From assembly GCF_900445235.1 (NCBI RefSeq), contig NZ_UFSM01000001.1, positions 4,789,501-4,853,500 of the forward strand: a DNA stretch of 64,000 nucleotides, given 5' to 3'. This document shows positions 17,348 through 26,299 of this stretch, piece after piece; positions within the stretch are counted from its first letter, which is position 1, and every line of letters starts with the position of its first letter. The DNA is from Aminobacter aminovorans. Its GTDB lineage: Bacteria > Pseudomonadota > Alphaproteobacteria > Rhizobiales > Rhizobiaceae. The notes under the pieces were generated by a model that searched no databases, was not told the origin of the DNA, and saw only the letters and a program-made list of their open reading frames with translations. The translations under genes and the position numbers were made by a program.

Positions 17348-18625
17348 TCAGGCGACAGGGAAATGCACTGTGAAAGCCGAGCCTTCGCCCAGCTTTGAGC
17401 GTATCGACAGCCTTGCGCCATGCCGCGTCAGGATATGCTTGACGATCGACAGGCCGAGGCCGGTGCCCTTCTGAGCACGGCTGGTCTCGACATCGACGCG
17501 GTAGAACCGTTCGGTGACGCGAGGGATATGCTCTTCCGGGATGCCCGGGCCGAAGTCGCGGACGGTGACTTCGAGCTCGGCTTCGCTGCCCTGCCCGACG
17601 CGCCGCATCGTCACCTGCACCCTTCCGCCCGACTGGCCGTATTTGCAGGCGTTTTCGAGCAGGTTCTGAAACACCTGGAACAGTTCGTCGCGGTCGCCGT
17701 GAACCTCGAACGGCCCGCCGCCGAAATCGCGCTCGACAATCACACCGGTCTCGCCGGCCAGCGGGCCGAGCGAGGCGATGACCGCCTCCACCGTCTGGCG
17801 CAGGTCGACCCGAACGCCGGGCTTGAGATAGGGCTTCATCTCCAGCCGTGACAGCGACAAAAGGTCGTCGATCAGGCGGGCCATGCGCCCCGTCTGGCTC
17901 TGCATGATCTGCAGGAACTGGTCGCGTGCATTGGGGTCGTTGCGGGCCGGGCCACGCAGCGTCTCGACGAAGCCGGCAATCGAGGCGAGCGGCGTGCGCA
18001 ATTCATGGCTGGCATTGGCGATGAAGTCGGCGCGCATGCGGTCGATGCGGCGCGCTTCGCTCTGGTCCTTGAACGCCAGCACGAACAGCCCGGTGCCGCG
18101 CCCGACTGCCGATGCGGTGACACGATAGACCCGCTCGAACGGCACACGCTCGACATAGTCTGTGGTCTGACCGTTGCCCTCGCCGGCCAAGACGGCCTCG
18201 ATCAGAACCTGCATCTCGGGCGCACGAAACTTCAAGAGCAGCGGCAGTTCCGGCCTGATCGCGCCGAAGGCGGTTTCGGCAGCCGCATTGGCATGCACCA
18301 CCGTGCCGTCTCGGTCGAAGATGATCAGCGGATCGGCAACGGCCGCCGCCAGTTTCTCACCCGACAGCCTGTCGAGCGGCGAGCGCTCGATCCCCGCATT
18401 GGCCTCCGCCATCCGCCTTGCCGCCGGCGTGCGCGGCGCAACAAGCGCAAACAACGTTAACGCCGCGATCGTGGCGATCGTGAAGGCCACGGAGACACCG
18501 CGGAAGACATGAACGGCAAGAACGGCAAGGATCGCCGCGGCCAGCATCCAGCGGTTCTGGTACAGCCGGCCAACCCCGATCCGCGCCGTGCGCCTTGCCT
18601 TCGTCTGCGTGGTGGTCTCTGCCAT
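17348..18625 (-). CDS. phoR: PhoR-type sensor histidine kinase
   Basis: A 425-residue kinase with hydrophobic N-terminal helices (about 27-64), a short PAS domain (about 90-185), a HisKA domain with the phospho-accepting H207 in ASHELRTPLASI, and a HATPase domain with N (NLLENACKYG), G1 (VRDFGPGIPEEHI) and G2 (KGTGLGLSIVKHI) boxes. Architecture and length match alphaproteobacterial PhoR, which with PhoB senses phosphate limitation. The usual neighbours pstSCAB and phoB are absent. phoU lies 1.2 kb downstream, and ppk2 is divergent with 98 bp between starts. Confidence 0.82.
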   Translation of the reverse strand: MAETTTQTKARRTARIGVGRLYQNRWMLAAAILAVLAVHVFRGVSVAFTIATIAALTLFALVAPRTPAARRMAEANAGIERSPLDRLSGEKLAAAVADPLIIFDRDGTVVHANAAAETAFGAIRPELPLLLKFRAPEMQVLIEAVLAGEGNGQTTDYVERVPFERVYRVTASAVGRGTGLFVLAFKDQSEARRIDRMRADFIANASHELRTPLASIAGFVETLRGPARNDPNARDQFLQIMQSQTGRMARLIDDLLSLSRLEMKPYLKPGVRVDLRQTVEAVIASLGPLAGETGVIVERDFGGGPFEVHGDRDELFQVFQNLLENACKYGQSGGRVQVTMRRVGQGSEAELEVTVRDFGPGIPEEHIPRVTERFYRVDVETSRAQKGTGLGLSIVKHILTRHGARLSIRSKLGEGSAFTVHFPVA

Positions 18626-18723
18626 ACGAACGTTTCCGGCGCCGCAGCACCTGCAAGAAGCCTCTGGACCGCTTCCAAGCCACCCAATAGCATGACTTGC
18701 CGAGCTGGAAAGGTGCCGAGGTC

Positions 18724-19662
18724 ATGAAAAAAGACAAGGAAAGCAAGAAGGACAACGCCGCCTGCGCGGCGGTTAAGGTCGATGCGACGTCGGTCGCCGG
18801 TCCGGTCGAGATTCGCATCGGCAAGGACGAGCGCAGCTTCGACATCAACGACCCCGTCCTGCCCGACTGGATCGACAAGAAGGCGCTGACGTCGGGCCAG
18901 TACCCCTATGACGACAAGCTGCCGCAGAAGGAATACGAACAGACGATCGAGCAGCTGCAGATCGAGCTGGTCAAGCTCCAGGCCTGGATGCAGTCCAGCG
19001 GCAAGCGCGTGCTCGTCCTGTTCGAAGGCCGCGACGCCGCCGGCAAGGGCGGCACCATCGCCGCCGTGCGCGAATATATGAACCCGCGTACCGCGCGCAA
19101 CGTGGCACTGACCAAGCCGACCGAGACCGAGCGCGGCCAATGGTATTTCCAACGCTACGTCCAGCAGTTCCCGACTTCCGGCGAATTCGTCACTTTCGAC
19201 CGCTCCTGGTATAACCGCGCCGGCGTCGAGCCGGTCATGGGCTTCTGCACGCCCGAGCAGCACCGCCAGTTCCTCGATGAAACGCCAAACTTCGAGAAGA
19301 TGATCGTCAACGAGGGCATCCATTTCTTCAAATTCTGGCTCGACATCAGCCAGGAGATGCAGCTCAAGCGCTTCCACGACCGTCGCCACAGCCTGCTCAA
19401 GAGCTGGAAATTCTCGCCGATGGACATCGCCGGCATCAGCAAGTGGGACGACTACACCAAGGCATTGAACCTGATGGTCGAAAAGACCCACACCCAGCAC
19501 GCGCCATGGATCGTCGTCCAAGCCAATGACAAGCGCCGCAGCCGCATCGCTGTCATCCGGCACATCCTGCGGGCGCTCGCCTATGACGGGCGCGACCTCG
19601 ACGCCGTCGGCAGGCCCGACGGAAAGATCATCGCCGAAGGCATGAAGTTTCTGAAGGACTAG
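18724..19662 (+). CDS. ppk2: Polyphosphate kinase 2
   Basis: A 312-residue cytosolic PPK2-family enzyme that moves phosphate between polyphosphate and nucleoside (di)phosphates. The Walker A-like loop is GRDAAGKGG (102-110), the Walker B-like segment DRSWYNR is at 159-165, and the lid region is the arginine-rich KRFHDRRHS. It has one PPK2 domain with a charged N-terminal extension (about 1-40). ATG 18724 is preferred to an upstream TTG at 18697. It is divergent from phoR, consistent with phosphate control. A short hairpin with 8-bp arms at 19678-19697 lies just after the stop. Confidence 0.93.
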   Translation: MKKDKESKKDNAACAAVKVDATSVAGPVEIRIGKDERSFDINDPVLPDWIDKKALTSGQYPYDDKLPQKEYEQTIEQLQIELVKLQAWMQSSGKRVLVLFEGRDAAGKGGTIAAVREYMNPRTARNVALTKPTETERGQWYFQRYVQQFPTSGEFVTFDRSWYNRAGVEPVMGFCTPEQHRQFLDETPNFEKMIVNEGIHFFKFWLDISQEMQLKRFHDRRHSLLKSWKFSPMDIAGISKWDDYTKALNLMVEKTHTQHAPWIVVQANDKRRSRIAVIRHILRALAYDGRDLDAVGRPDGKIIAEGMKFLKD

Positions 19663-20244
19663 AGCGGATTATTGCGCGACGCCGCCGATGCGGCGTCTGC
19701 CGCCGCCCCTTGGCTTCAATGCAAGCCGGCAGAGCTTTTGCCAACACACCTCGCAGAGGTGGTGTCGCTTTGTCGAACGCCTGGGCTTCGGTGGAGGTGT
19801 GATACGGGGTGGGCGCAAAAAAATGGGGCGGATGGTCGCGTGACTGGAGTCGACCGCAACCATCACGCACCCACGGCCTGCGAGCCGTAAATTTGGATAC
19901 TACGACAGTAATCGAACCAAGCCACGCCAGCTGTATCAGACAGCCCGCACGCGTAGGTGCGTCCTCCCCAAGGCGACCGGTCCAGTTCCATTGCAACACC
20001 CCCATGCTGCAATTCCCCGCAGGCAATTATGCATATTGGCCCATCTGAGGCCATGCCCCGAATGGGTGAGACGCCGACTAATTAATGTAAATTGTTGTTT
20101 CCGATTGGGGGCTTGCCTGCCTTGTCGCACATTGCTCCACAATGGCTTTGCCTGCGCGCGACGACGACGTTAAAGCTTCTGCCAGAGATCACCAGCGACG
20201 CGCATCCATACCGGATGCGTCGCAACCAAAGGCCTGGAGCAGCC
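19663..20244. other. 582-bp stretch without a supported gene
   Basis: No open frame on either strand has a recognisable protein or a convincing start. The stretch contains the ppk2 3' hairpin (arms 19678-19685 and 19690-19697), an imperfect hairpin around 19745-19766, and AT-richer sequence near 20030-20100 that could hold the promoter of the binding protein starting at 20245. It may also be decayed coding sequence or hold a small RNA; I cannot tell which. Confidence 0.5.
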
Positions 20245-21087
20245 ATGAACCCCGCACCGCTGATGCTTGCGATCGTCCTGTCGCTTGCAGCACTGCTCAG
20301 CCCGGCCCGATCGGCCGAACCGCGGGTGCCGGTGCTGTGGGACAGCAAGGAGCGGCTGCCGAAGCCTGACCTGTCGACGCTGCCGCGCCTGCGCTTCCTG
20401 ACCACCACTGATTTCCCGCCCTTCAATTTCATCGACAAGGCCGGCCGGCTGTCGGGCTTCCACGTCGATCTCGCCCGCGCCATCTGCGCTGAACTGGGCA
20501 TTGCCGAGAAATGCCAGATCCAGGCCCTGCCGTGGAATGAACTTGGTGGCGCGCTCAATTCAGGCGAAGGCGAAGCTCTCATCGCCGGCGTGCCAGCGAC
20601 GGCCGAGACGCGCGAAAAGTATGCTTTCTCGCGGCCTTATCTCCAGTTCCCGGCGCGCTTCATCATGAGGAAGGCGCAGGCCATCACCGAGCCGCTGGTC
20701 GACAAGTTGCGCGACAAGCGCGTCGGCGTGCTTGCGGGCTCGGCGCATGAGCGCGTGCTCAGGGACTACTTCGGCAATCTGAAGGTCGTTACCTACGCCA
20801 AGCCGGACTGGCTCAACGCCGACCTCAAGGAGGGCAAGCTCGATGCCGTCTTCGGCGACGGCCTGCGTCTGTCCTTCTGGCTGAGCGGCAGCGACGCCGC
20901 CGGCTGCTGCCGCTTTGCCGGTGGGCCCTATCTTGCCCCGGAATACCTCGGCACCGGGCTTGCGATCGCGACCAGGCCTGATAACGCCGCCCTGACGGCG
21001 GCCTTCGACTATGCGCTGCACGAAATCTCGGCAAAGGGCACCTTCGCCGAGCTCTATCTCCGCTACTTCCCAGTCAGCTTCTTCTAG
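20245..21087 (+). CDS. Periplasmic solute-binding protein, SBP_bac_3 family
   Basis: A 280-residue secreted binding protein. ATG 20245 has GGAG seven bases upstream and opens a clear signal peptide (hydrophobic 6-21, cleavage after RSA near 24). The mature domain has the family opening RFLTTTDFPPFNFIDKAGRLSGFHVDLARAIC and an ETREKYAFSRPYL motif. An unusual proline-rich lead (VLWDSKERLPKPDLSTLPR) precedes it. No transporter genes flank it, so it may pair with a distant importer or act in signalling. The ligand is not predictable beyond amino-acid-like compounds. Confidence 0.82.
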   Translation: MNPAPLMLAIVLSLAALLSPARSAEPRVPVLWDSKERLPKPDLSTLPRLRFLTTTDFPPFNFIDKAGRLSGFHVDLARAICAELGIAEKCQIQALPWNELGGALNSGEGEALIAGVPATAETREKYAFSRPYLQFPARFIMRKAQAITEPLVDKLRDKRVGVLAGSAHERVLRDYFGNLKVVTYAKPDWLNADLKEGKLDAVFGDGLRLSFWLSGSDAAGCCRFAGGPYLAPEYLGTGLAIATRPDNAALTAAFDYALHEISAKGTFAELYLRYFPVSFF

Positions 21088-21100
21088 GCGTCCGTCCTGA

Positions 21101-21501
21101 TCAGGTCAGGGTGCGGTGGCGCGCCTTGGTGGCGCGCTCGATCGCAGCGATGGTGAGCGCATCGACGCTCAGGTGATGGCGCAGCCGCTGCAGGATACGC
21201 ACCTCCTCCATCCGCATTTCGAGATCGACTGTGGCCACCTCGAAAGCCGCCGCATAAGCGGTGTCGTGCAGCCGCTCCGGAATTGCCCTGCGGGCGAGCT
21301 CGAGCACGCCTTCCAGCCCTGGCTCCTCGTGCAGCAGTTGCTGGCAGTCCTGGGCCACGGCGATCAGCCGCTTGTCATCGAAATCCATGAAAACAGGCCA
21401 TGACTTGACCACCTCGCCGATCCGCGCCAGCTCGACATCGGTCATGTCGCGGTGATGACCATCAGATAGATCAGCGCCTCGTGGGCGGTCGGCAAGGGCA
21501 T
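21101..21501 (-). pseudogene. TerB-like tellurite-resistance family gene with a frameshift
   Basis: From ATG 21501 the frame reads [19 protein letters not shown] and then stops at TGA 21442-21444. The adjacent frame continues the same family sequence from [19 protein letters not shown] (ATG 21445) to the stop at 21101. Together they make the expected TerB-like helical protein of about 150 residues, apart from a few residues lost at the junction. A loss of about 10 bp between short ACCGC repeats would explain it. The stop and the internal ATG overlap as ATGA, so the 114-residue C-terminal part could still be made by re-initiation. A sequencing error is the alternative. The TerB role (acidic helical protein, tellurite-associated) is by family only. 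Confidence 0.62.
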
Positions 21502-21654
21502 GGAGTTCTCCAAAGCGTTGAATGTCGCCCGAACTTAGGAACGCGACCCCGCCGCTGCAACGAAAAATGGCCGGAATCGTTGACGCCCGCGGCCTGCGCG
21601 CATAGAGCATGCCCTCTTCGGCGGAAGTTCCGTCCAACGAAAAGGGCTCTCGAC

Positions 21655-23304
21655 ATGACGAGATCAAACATCATCGATCTCAACCCCGAACTCCTCACGG
21701 CAGCGGCTGAAAGCAAAGCCTGGCCGTTCGAGGAGGCCAAAAAGATCGTCGAGCGCTACAAAGGCAAGGAATTCCCCGAGACCGTCCTGTTCGAGACCGG
21801 CTACGGCCCGTCCGGTCTGCCGCATATCGGCACCTTCGGCGAAGTGGCGCGCACCACCATGGTGCGCCACGCCTTCCGCGTGCTGACCGAAGACAAGGTC
21901 AAGACCAAGCTGCTGTGCTTCTCCGACGACATGGATGGCATGCGCAAGATCCCCGACAACGTACCGGACCGGGCGTTCCTCGAACCGCATCTGCACAAGC
22001 CGCTGACGGCGGTGCCGAATCCCTTCGGCGGCGACTATGCCAGCTTCGGCGACCACAACAACGCGATGCTCTGCCGCTTCCTCGATACCTTCGGTTTCGA
22101 GTACGAGTTCGCCAGTGCGACCGAGTACTACAAGGCCGGCAAGTTCGATGCGATGCTGTTGCGCGCCGCCGAGAGCTACGACCAGATCATGGCGGTGATG
22201 CTGCCGACGCTGGGCGAAGAGCGCCAGGCGACCTACAGCCCGTTCCTGCCGATCTCGCCGAAGAGCGGCCGCGTGCTCTACGTGCCGATGAAGCATGTCG
22301 ATGCCAAGACCGGCACGATCACCTTCGACGACGAAGGCACCGAAACCACGCTGTCGGTCACCGGCGGCAGGGTCAAGCTGCAGTGGAAGCCGGACTTCGG
22401 CATGCGCTGGGCAGCGCTCGGCGTCGACTTCGAAATGTTCGGCAAGGATCACCAGACCAATGCCGTCATCTACGACCGCATCTGCAACCTTTTGGGCGGG
22501 CACGCGCCGGAGCACTTCGTCTACGAACTGTTCCTCGACGAGAACGGCCAGAAGATCTCGAAGTCGAAGGGCAACGGCCTGACCATCGACGAGTGGCTGA
22601 CCTACGCGCCGACCGAAAGCCTTGGACTCTACATGTACCAGCGCCCGCGCCAGGCCAAGAAACTCTATTTCGACGTCATCCCGCGCGCCGTCGACGAGTA
22701 CTACACCTTCCTCTCCGCGTATCCGCGACAGGAATGGAAGGAACGGCTGGGCAATCCTGTCTGGCACATGCATGACGGCAACCCGCCTGTTATCGACATG
22801 CCGGTGCCGTTCTCGATGCTGCTCAACCTGGTCAGCGCCTCCAACGCGCATGACAAGGCAGTTCTGTGGGGCTTCATCTCGCGCCATGCGCCCGGCGTGA
22901 CGCCCGAGACGCATCCCGAGCTCGACAAGCTGACCGGCTATGCCGTCCGCTACTTCGACGATTTCGTGAAGCCGACCAAGACCTTCCGGCCGGCCGACGA
23001 CGTCGAGCGGGCGGCACTGGAAGCGCTGGAAAAGGCGCTTGCCGACCTGCCCGCGGGTGCTGACGGCGAAGCCATCCAGAACGCCTCGCTTAACGTCGCG
23101 CGCCAGATCGAGCGCTACCAGGACCACAGCAAGAAGAGTCCAGAGGGTGGCCCAGGCGTGTCCGGCGCCTTCTTCCAGATGATCTACCAGGTGCTGATCG
23201 GCCAGGAACGCGGTCCCCGCTTCGGCTCGTTCGCAGTCCTTTACGGCATCGCCGAAACCCGGACGCTGATCACCAAGGCGCTGGAAGGCAAGCTGGCGGC
23301 CTGA
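21655..23304 (+). CDS. lysK: Lysyl-tRNA synthetase, class I
   Basis: A 549-residue class I aminoacyl-tRNA synthetase charging tRNA-Lys. The HIGH-type motif is HIGT at 57-60 and the KMSKS-type motif is KISKS at 300-304; both identify the archaeal/alphaproteobacterial class I LysRS rather than the class II LysS. The length fits the family. ATG 21655 is the family start. The gene is followed by a GNAT gene with one base between stop and start, a likely operon. Confidence 0.95.
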   Translation: MTRSNIIDLNPELLTAAAESKAWPFEEAKKIVERYKGKEFPETVLFETGYGPSGLPHIGTFGEVARTTMVRHAFRVLTEDKVKTKLLCFSDDMDGMRKIPDNVPDRAFLEPHLHKPLTAVPNPFGGDYASFGDHNNAMLCRFLDTFGFEYEFASATEYYKAGKFDAMLLRAAESYDQIMAVMLPTLGEERQATYSPFLPISPKSGRVLYVPMKHVDAKTGTITFDDEGTETTLSVTGGRVKLQWKPDFGMRWAALGVDFEMFGKDHQTNAVIYDRICNLLGGHAPEHFVYELFLDENGQKISKSKGNGLTIDEWLTYAPTESLGLYMYQRPRQAKKLYFDVIPRAVDEYYTFLSAYPRQEWKERLGNPVWHMHDGNPPVIDMPVPFSMLLNLVSASNAHDKAVLWGFISRHAPGVTPETHPELDKLTGYAVRYFDDFVKPTKTFRPADDVERAALEALEKALADLPAGADGEAIQNASLNVARQIERYQDHSKKSPEGGPGVSGAFFQMIYQVLIGQERGPRFGSFAVLYGIAETRTLITKALEGKLAA

Positions 23305-23305
23305 C

Positions 23306-23773
23306 GTGCCACCAGCCGGCGCGGCCGCTGCGTTCAGCCTGGTGCCGGCCCGCGAGGCTGATTTCGAACGCTTGTTCGAGATTAGATTGCTTGCAATGCG
23401 GCCGAGCCTGGAGCGCATCGGCCGCTTCAATCCAGAGCGGGCGCGTGCCCGCTTTCGCGCGTCGTTCCGCCCCGAGCATACGCGCCTGATCCTGGACCCG
23501 GCCGGACAGCTGATAGGCTGCGTCGCCTTTGGCCCACAAGATGGTGCGTTGTTGCTCGAGCACTTCTATCTCGTGCCGCAAGCGCAGGGGCGTGGTGTCG
23601 GCGGCGCCATATTGCGACAGCTGTTGGGCGAGGCCAATGAGAGTGCCAAGCCAATCCGCCTCGACGTGTTGCGCGGCAGCGACGCCCGGCGCTTTTACGA
23701 GCGCCACGGCTTCGTCGAAACCCATCGCGACGAATTCGACCTCTATCTGGAGCGGTTGCCCGAAAGCGCCTGA
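23306..23773 (+). CDS. GNAT-family N-acetyltransferase
   Basis: A 155-residue cytosolic acetyltransferase with the GNAT fold. The acetyl-CoA loop is PQAQGRGVGGAIL (about 92-104), preceded by the LLLEHFYLVP strand. The C-terminal strand-helix reads LDVLRGSDARRFYERHGF, the usual GNAT motif B. It begins with GTG 23306, one base after the lysK stop, so translation is probably coupled. The substrate is unknown. Confidence 0.88.
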   Translation: MPPAGAAAAFSLVPAREADFERLFEIRLLAMRPSLERIGRFNPERARARFRASFRPEHTRLILDPAGQLIGCVAFGPQDGALLLEHFYLVPQAQGRGVGGAILRQLLGEANESAKPIRLDVLRGSDARRFYERHGFVETHRDEFDLYLERLPESA

Positions 23774-23774
23774 A

Positions 23775-24578
23775 TTACTGCGCCGGCTCTTCGACGGCCG
23801 GCTCGGATGGCGGCGGCTCGACCGCGGGCAGGCTCGTCCCCACAGGCGTGAGCGTCATCTCGATGCGCGTCGGTACCGGCCCGTAGATGCCCTTCTTCTC
23901 GGCCTCGGCCTTCTTGCCCGCCTCGACATACGGACCACCGGCCTCGGCTTTGGCCCAGCCATTGGCGACCAGCCATTGGCCGACGTCCTGCTTGCCAATG
24001 CGGCAGCGGGCAACGATCACGCCGCGCTCGGACTGAGGCGGCACATCGCAGACCACGGCGCGGGAGCGCAGAAAGCTGCGAAACGCCGTGCGCGCCCGCG
24101 TTCCGCAGTTCCACTCCTTGCCCTCATAGCTGCAGTTTTCGCCGACATCGACGGGGGTCACCCCCGCAATCGCCACGCTGAAACCTTTGGCCTCGATCAG
24201 GCCTGAAGCCGACGCTACCGGCTGGAACAGTGTTGTGCCGTCCCAATCGTCGGGCATCTTGGGCTTGGGCGGCAACGCCAGGCTGAGTTCGCTCAATGGC
24301 GGGCGCGGTGCTTCGCGCACAAGATCGCCCTGCTCGAGCGGCGGCGGGGCGATGTCTTCAGGCGCCACCGGTCTCGACGCAGCCTCGGCATCGAGCGCCT
24401 CCGGCTCGACCGCCGACGTGCTACCCTCTTCCGGCGGCGGCATGTCAGGCAGGTCGCTTTCGTCGATCACGTCGATCTCGGGCGCCTCGATCGCCGCGAG
24501 CCTGTGCCCGCCCATGGTGACGAGCAAGGCCGCAATGCCGAACGCTACGGCGGCGACGGCCATGGCTGCCGGGCGCAT
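23775..24578 (-). CDS. Thermonuclease-fold (SNase-like) membrane-anchored protein
   Basis: A 267-residue protein with an N-terminal membrane or signal helix (about 4-22), an acidic proline-rich linker (35-105) and a C-terminal domain resembling staphylococcal nuclease: a FSVAIAGVTPVDVGE strand, a CSYEGKEWNCGTRARTAFRSFL helix, RCRIGKQDVGQWLVANGWAKA and a GIYGPV end. Four or more cysteines suggest periplasmic disulfides. The basic catalytic residues of true nucleases are not clearly all present, so nuclease activity is uncertain. ATG 24578 lies next to the stop of the S24-type regulator gene (24580), indicating one operon. Confidence 0.75.
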   Translation of the reverse strand: MRPAAMAVAAVAFGIAALLVTMGGHRLAAIEAPEIDVIDESDLPDMPPPEEGSTSAVEPEALDAEAASRPVAPEDIAPPPLEQGDLVREAPRPPLSELSLALPPKPKMPDDWDGTTLFQPVASASGLIEAKGFSVAIAGVTPVDVGENCSYEGKEWNCGTRARTAFRSFLRSRAVVCDVPPQSERGVIVARCRIGKQDVGQWLVANGWAKAEAGGPYVEAGKKAEAEKKGIYGPVPTRIEMTLTPVGTSLPAVEPPPSEPAVEEPAQ

Positions 24579-24579
24579 C

Positions 24580-25230
24580 TTACTGGCTCGCCCAGACGAT
24601 GCGCGCCACCCATTCGACCTCATGGGTCTGGAAACGCCTGACCGGATGTTCGGGGTTGAGCGACACCAGTTCGATGATGCCTTGCGTCTGGCGCTCCAGC
24701 ACCTTGGCCATGACCTCGCCCGAGACAGTCTTGACCACGACGCGGTCACCCTTGCGCACGACGGCCCCCGGTTCGACGATCAGCACGTCGCCGTTACGGT
24801 AAAGCGGCAGCATCGAGTCGCCCTGTACCTCGAGCGCGTAGGAGCTCTCGGTGGCCCGTGCCGGAAGCTCGATCAGGTCCCAGCCTTGTCCCGCGGGAAA
24901 TCCGGCATCGTCGAAGAAGCCGCCAGCGCCTGCCTGCGCAAAGCCCAGCAGCGGCACGCCGGCCGCCCGCTCCCTCACCTTGGACTTGTTGACCGGTCTC
25001 ACCGGCTCGACAAAACCTAGGAATTCTTCGAGCGAGGAGTTGGTGGCCTCGAGAATCTTGGCCAGCGACTCCGTCGAAGGCCAGCGCGGCCGCCCGTCGA
25101 CGGACTGGCGCTTGGATTTGTTGAACGCGGTCGAGTCGAGCCCGGCCTTCTTGGCGAGGCCCGACGCCGAAAGCGAATAACGCTCGGCGAGAGCGTCTAT
25201 GGCGGCCCAGACACGTTCATGCGAGAGCAT
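24580..25230 (-). CDS. LexA-like transcriptional regulator with S24 peptidase domain
   Basis: A 216-residue repressor. The N-terminal helix-turn-helix spans about 1-70 (LSASGLAKKAGLDSTAFNKSKR), and the C-terminal S24 domain has the catalytic Ser in EVQGDSMLPLY and the Lys in DRVVVKTV. This is the build of LexA and phage CI-type repressors that self-cleave on RecA activation. ATG 25230 has a GGGGAG site upstream; the frame opens earlier at 25269. It is not the canonical LexA, because the DNA-binding part resembles phage-type repressors. The SNase-like gene follows directly and could be a target. Confidence 0.85.
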   Translation of the reverse strand: MLSHERVWAAIDALAERYSLSASGLAKKAGLDSTAFNKSKRQSVDGRPRWPSTESLAKILEATNSSLEEFLGFVEPVRPVNKSKVRERAAGVPLLGFAQAGAGGFFDDAGFPAGQGWDLIELPARATESSYALEVQGDSMLPLYRNGDVLIVEPGAVVRKGDRVVVKTVSGEVMAKVLERQTQGIIELVSLNPEHPVRRFQTHEVEWVARIVWASQ

Positions 25231-25367
25231 GGCGCTCCCCTTTGGACAGGAAAAAATACCTTTCGGCATTTAACCATGACGATCGCCATTGTCCACCGCC
25301 AATGCGGACGGACAGTATGCCGACGCCGGCGCGTCACGCAGCAATGAACGTACAAGCCGATGAAAAA

Positions 25368-25673
25368 TCAGCCTGCCAGTACGGCCATCGTCGCCGGCGG
25401 GCCCTTCCTCAAATCCTCGGCATTCATCACCGGGATCATGTCGACATTGGCGTTGAAGCCAAAGAAGAAGCGCTCGGCGACCATCGGCATGTCGGACGAA
25501 TGGGCCACATCGAGGAAGATGAACGCCGTACGCCGCCCGGCCTCGGCAGTGAAATAGGCTGCCTCCGGCTTGAGGTCGGCCATGACGCGTTCAATGGCCT
25601 GGGGCAGCGAGCCGTCCTTGATCGCCCTGTTGCCGTCTTCGGTAGGGATTGAGACCTTCAGCATCATGCGCAT
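25368..25673 (-). CDS. Conserved hypothetical protein, ~100 residues
   Basis: A 101-residue soluble protein without signal or membrane segments. It reads MRMMLKVSIPTEDGNRAI, a central helix, then an EAAYFTAEAGRRTAFIFLDV strand pair and a C-terminal DMIPVMNAEDL. The alternating strands and helices suggest a dimeric ferredoxin-like (alpha-beta barrel) fold. Similar proteins occur in rhizobia without an assigned function. The start at 25673 or 25667 is equally plausible. It is a single gene. Confidence 0.7.
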   Translation of the reverse strand: MRMMLKVSIPTEDGNRAIKDGSLPQAIERVMADLKPEAAYFTAEAGRRTAFIFLDVAHSSDMPMVAERFFFGFNANVDMIPVMNAEDLRKGPPATMAVLAG

Positions 25674-25747
25674 GGCGAACACTCCTCCCAATGCACAATC
25701 GTTCAGGTCTCGCTATTTTAGCACTTTCTGACTCTCTTGAAGCTGCG

Positions 25748-26293
25748 TCAGTCCTTCGACTTCGCCAGCGTGCGCAGGCCCTTATGCGAGGCGATGAAGA
25801 TGCTCTCCTCCTCGCTGGCGCCGCGCGGGGTGATGTCAGCGCCGAGCTCGCGCACCAGATCGTCGATCTGCACGAAGCGGCGGTTCGCCCGGTCGTAGAC
25901 ACCGGCGCTGGTCATGATCAGCGCCGCTGTCTCGCCGTTTTCGAGCACGAAGCGGTGCTTGCCGATCACCTCGGAGCCGCTCCAGGTCTCGATTGAGGAG
26001 ACGACGTCGAAGCGCTTCCACAACCTGATTTCGCGCACAAACACCGTCTGCAGGCCACCCAGCATCGGTGCCCAGCCACGCTTGCGGGCGAGCTCGATCA
26101 GGCCCGAGCGCATGAAGATGTCGATGCGACCGACATCGGCCAGCATCATGTAGCGCGCATTGTTGAGATGCATGTTGAAGTCGATGTCGGTCGGCAGGCA
26201 GCGGAACGACAGCCGGCCCTCATCGCCAAAACGGTAAGGGCCGCGACGAGATTTCGTCGCGGCCATGCGTGCCAGTCTTGCCCAGACGTACAT
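25748..26293 (-). CDS. Acyl-CoA thioesterase, hotdog fold
   Basis: A 181-residue hotdog protein of the THEM6/4-hydroxybenzoyl-CoA thioesterase group. The sequence LPTDIDFNMHLNNARYMMLADVGRIDI contains the D-x-N-x-H-x-N-N motif used by these enzymes. A WSGSEVIGKHRF strand and an AALIMTSAGVYDR segment follow. It probably hydrolyses acyl-CoA. Its start is 6 bp after the stop of the FadB-type gene, so it is the last gene of the beta-oxidation operon and may free CoA when acyl-CoA builds up. Confidence 0.85.
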   Translation of the reverse strand: MYVWARLARMAATKSRRGPYRFGDEGRLSFRCLPTDIDFNMHLNNARYMMLADVGRIDIFMRSGLIELARKRGWAPMLGGLQTVFVREIRLWKRFDVVSSIETWSGSEVIGKHRFVLENGETAALIMTSAGVYDRANRRFVQIDDLVRELGADITPRGASEEESIFIASHKGLRTLAKSKD

Positions 26294-26299
26294 GCTGCG

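Noticed and set aside
19669..20244. Several short open frames on both strands of the gap after ppk2
   Set aside because: No recognisable protein motifs, poor starts, and overlap with hairpins; chance open frames are expected at this GC content.
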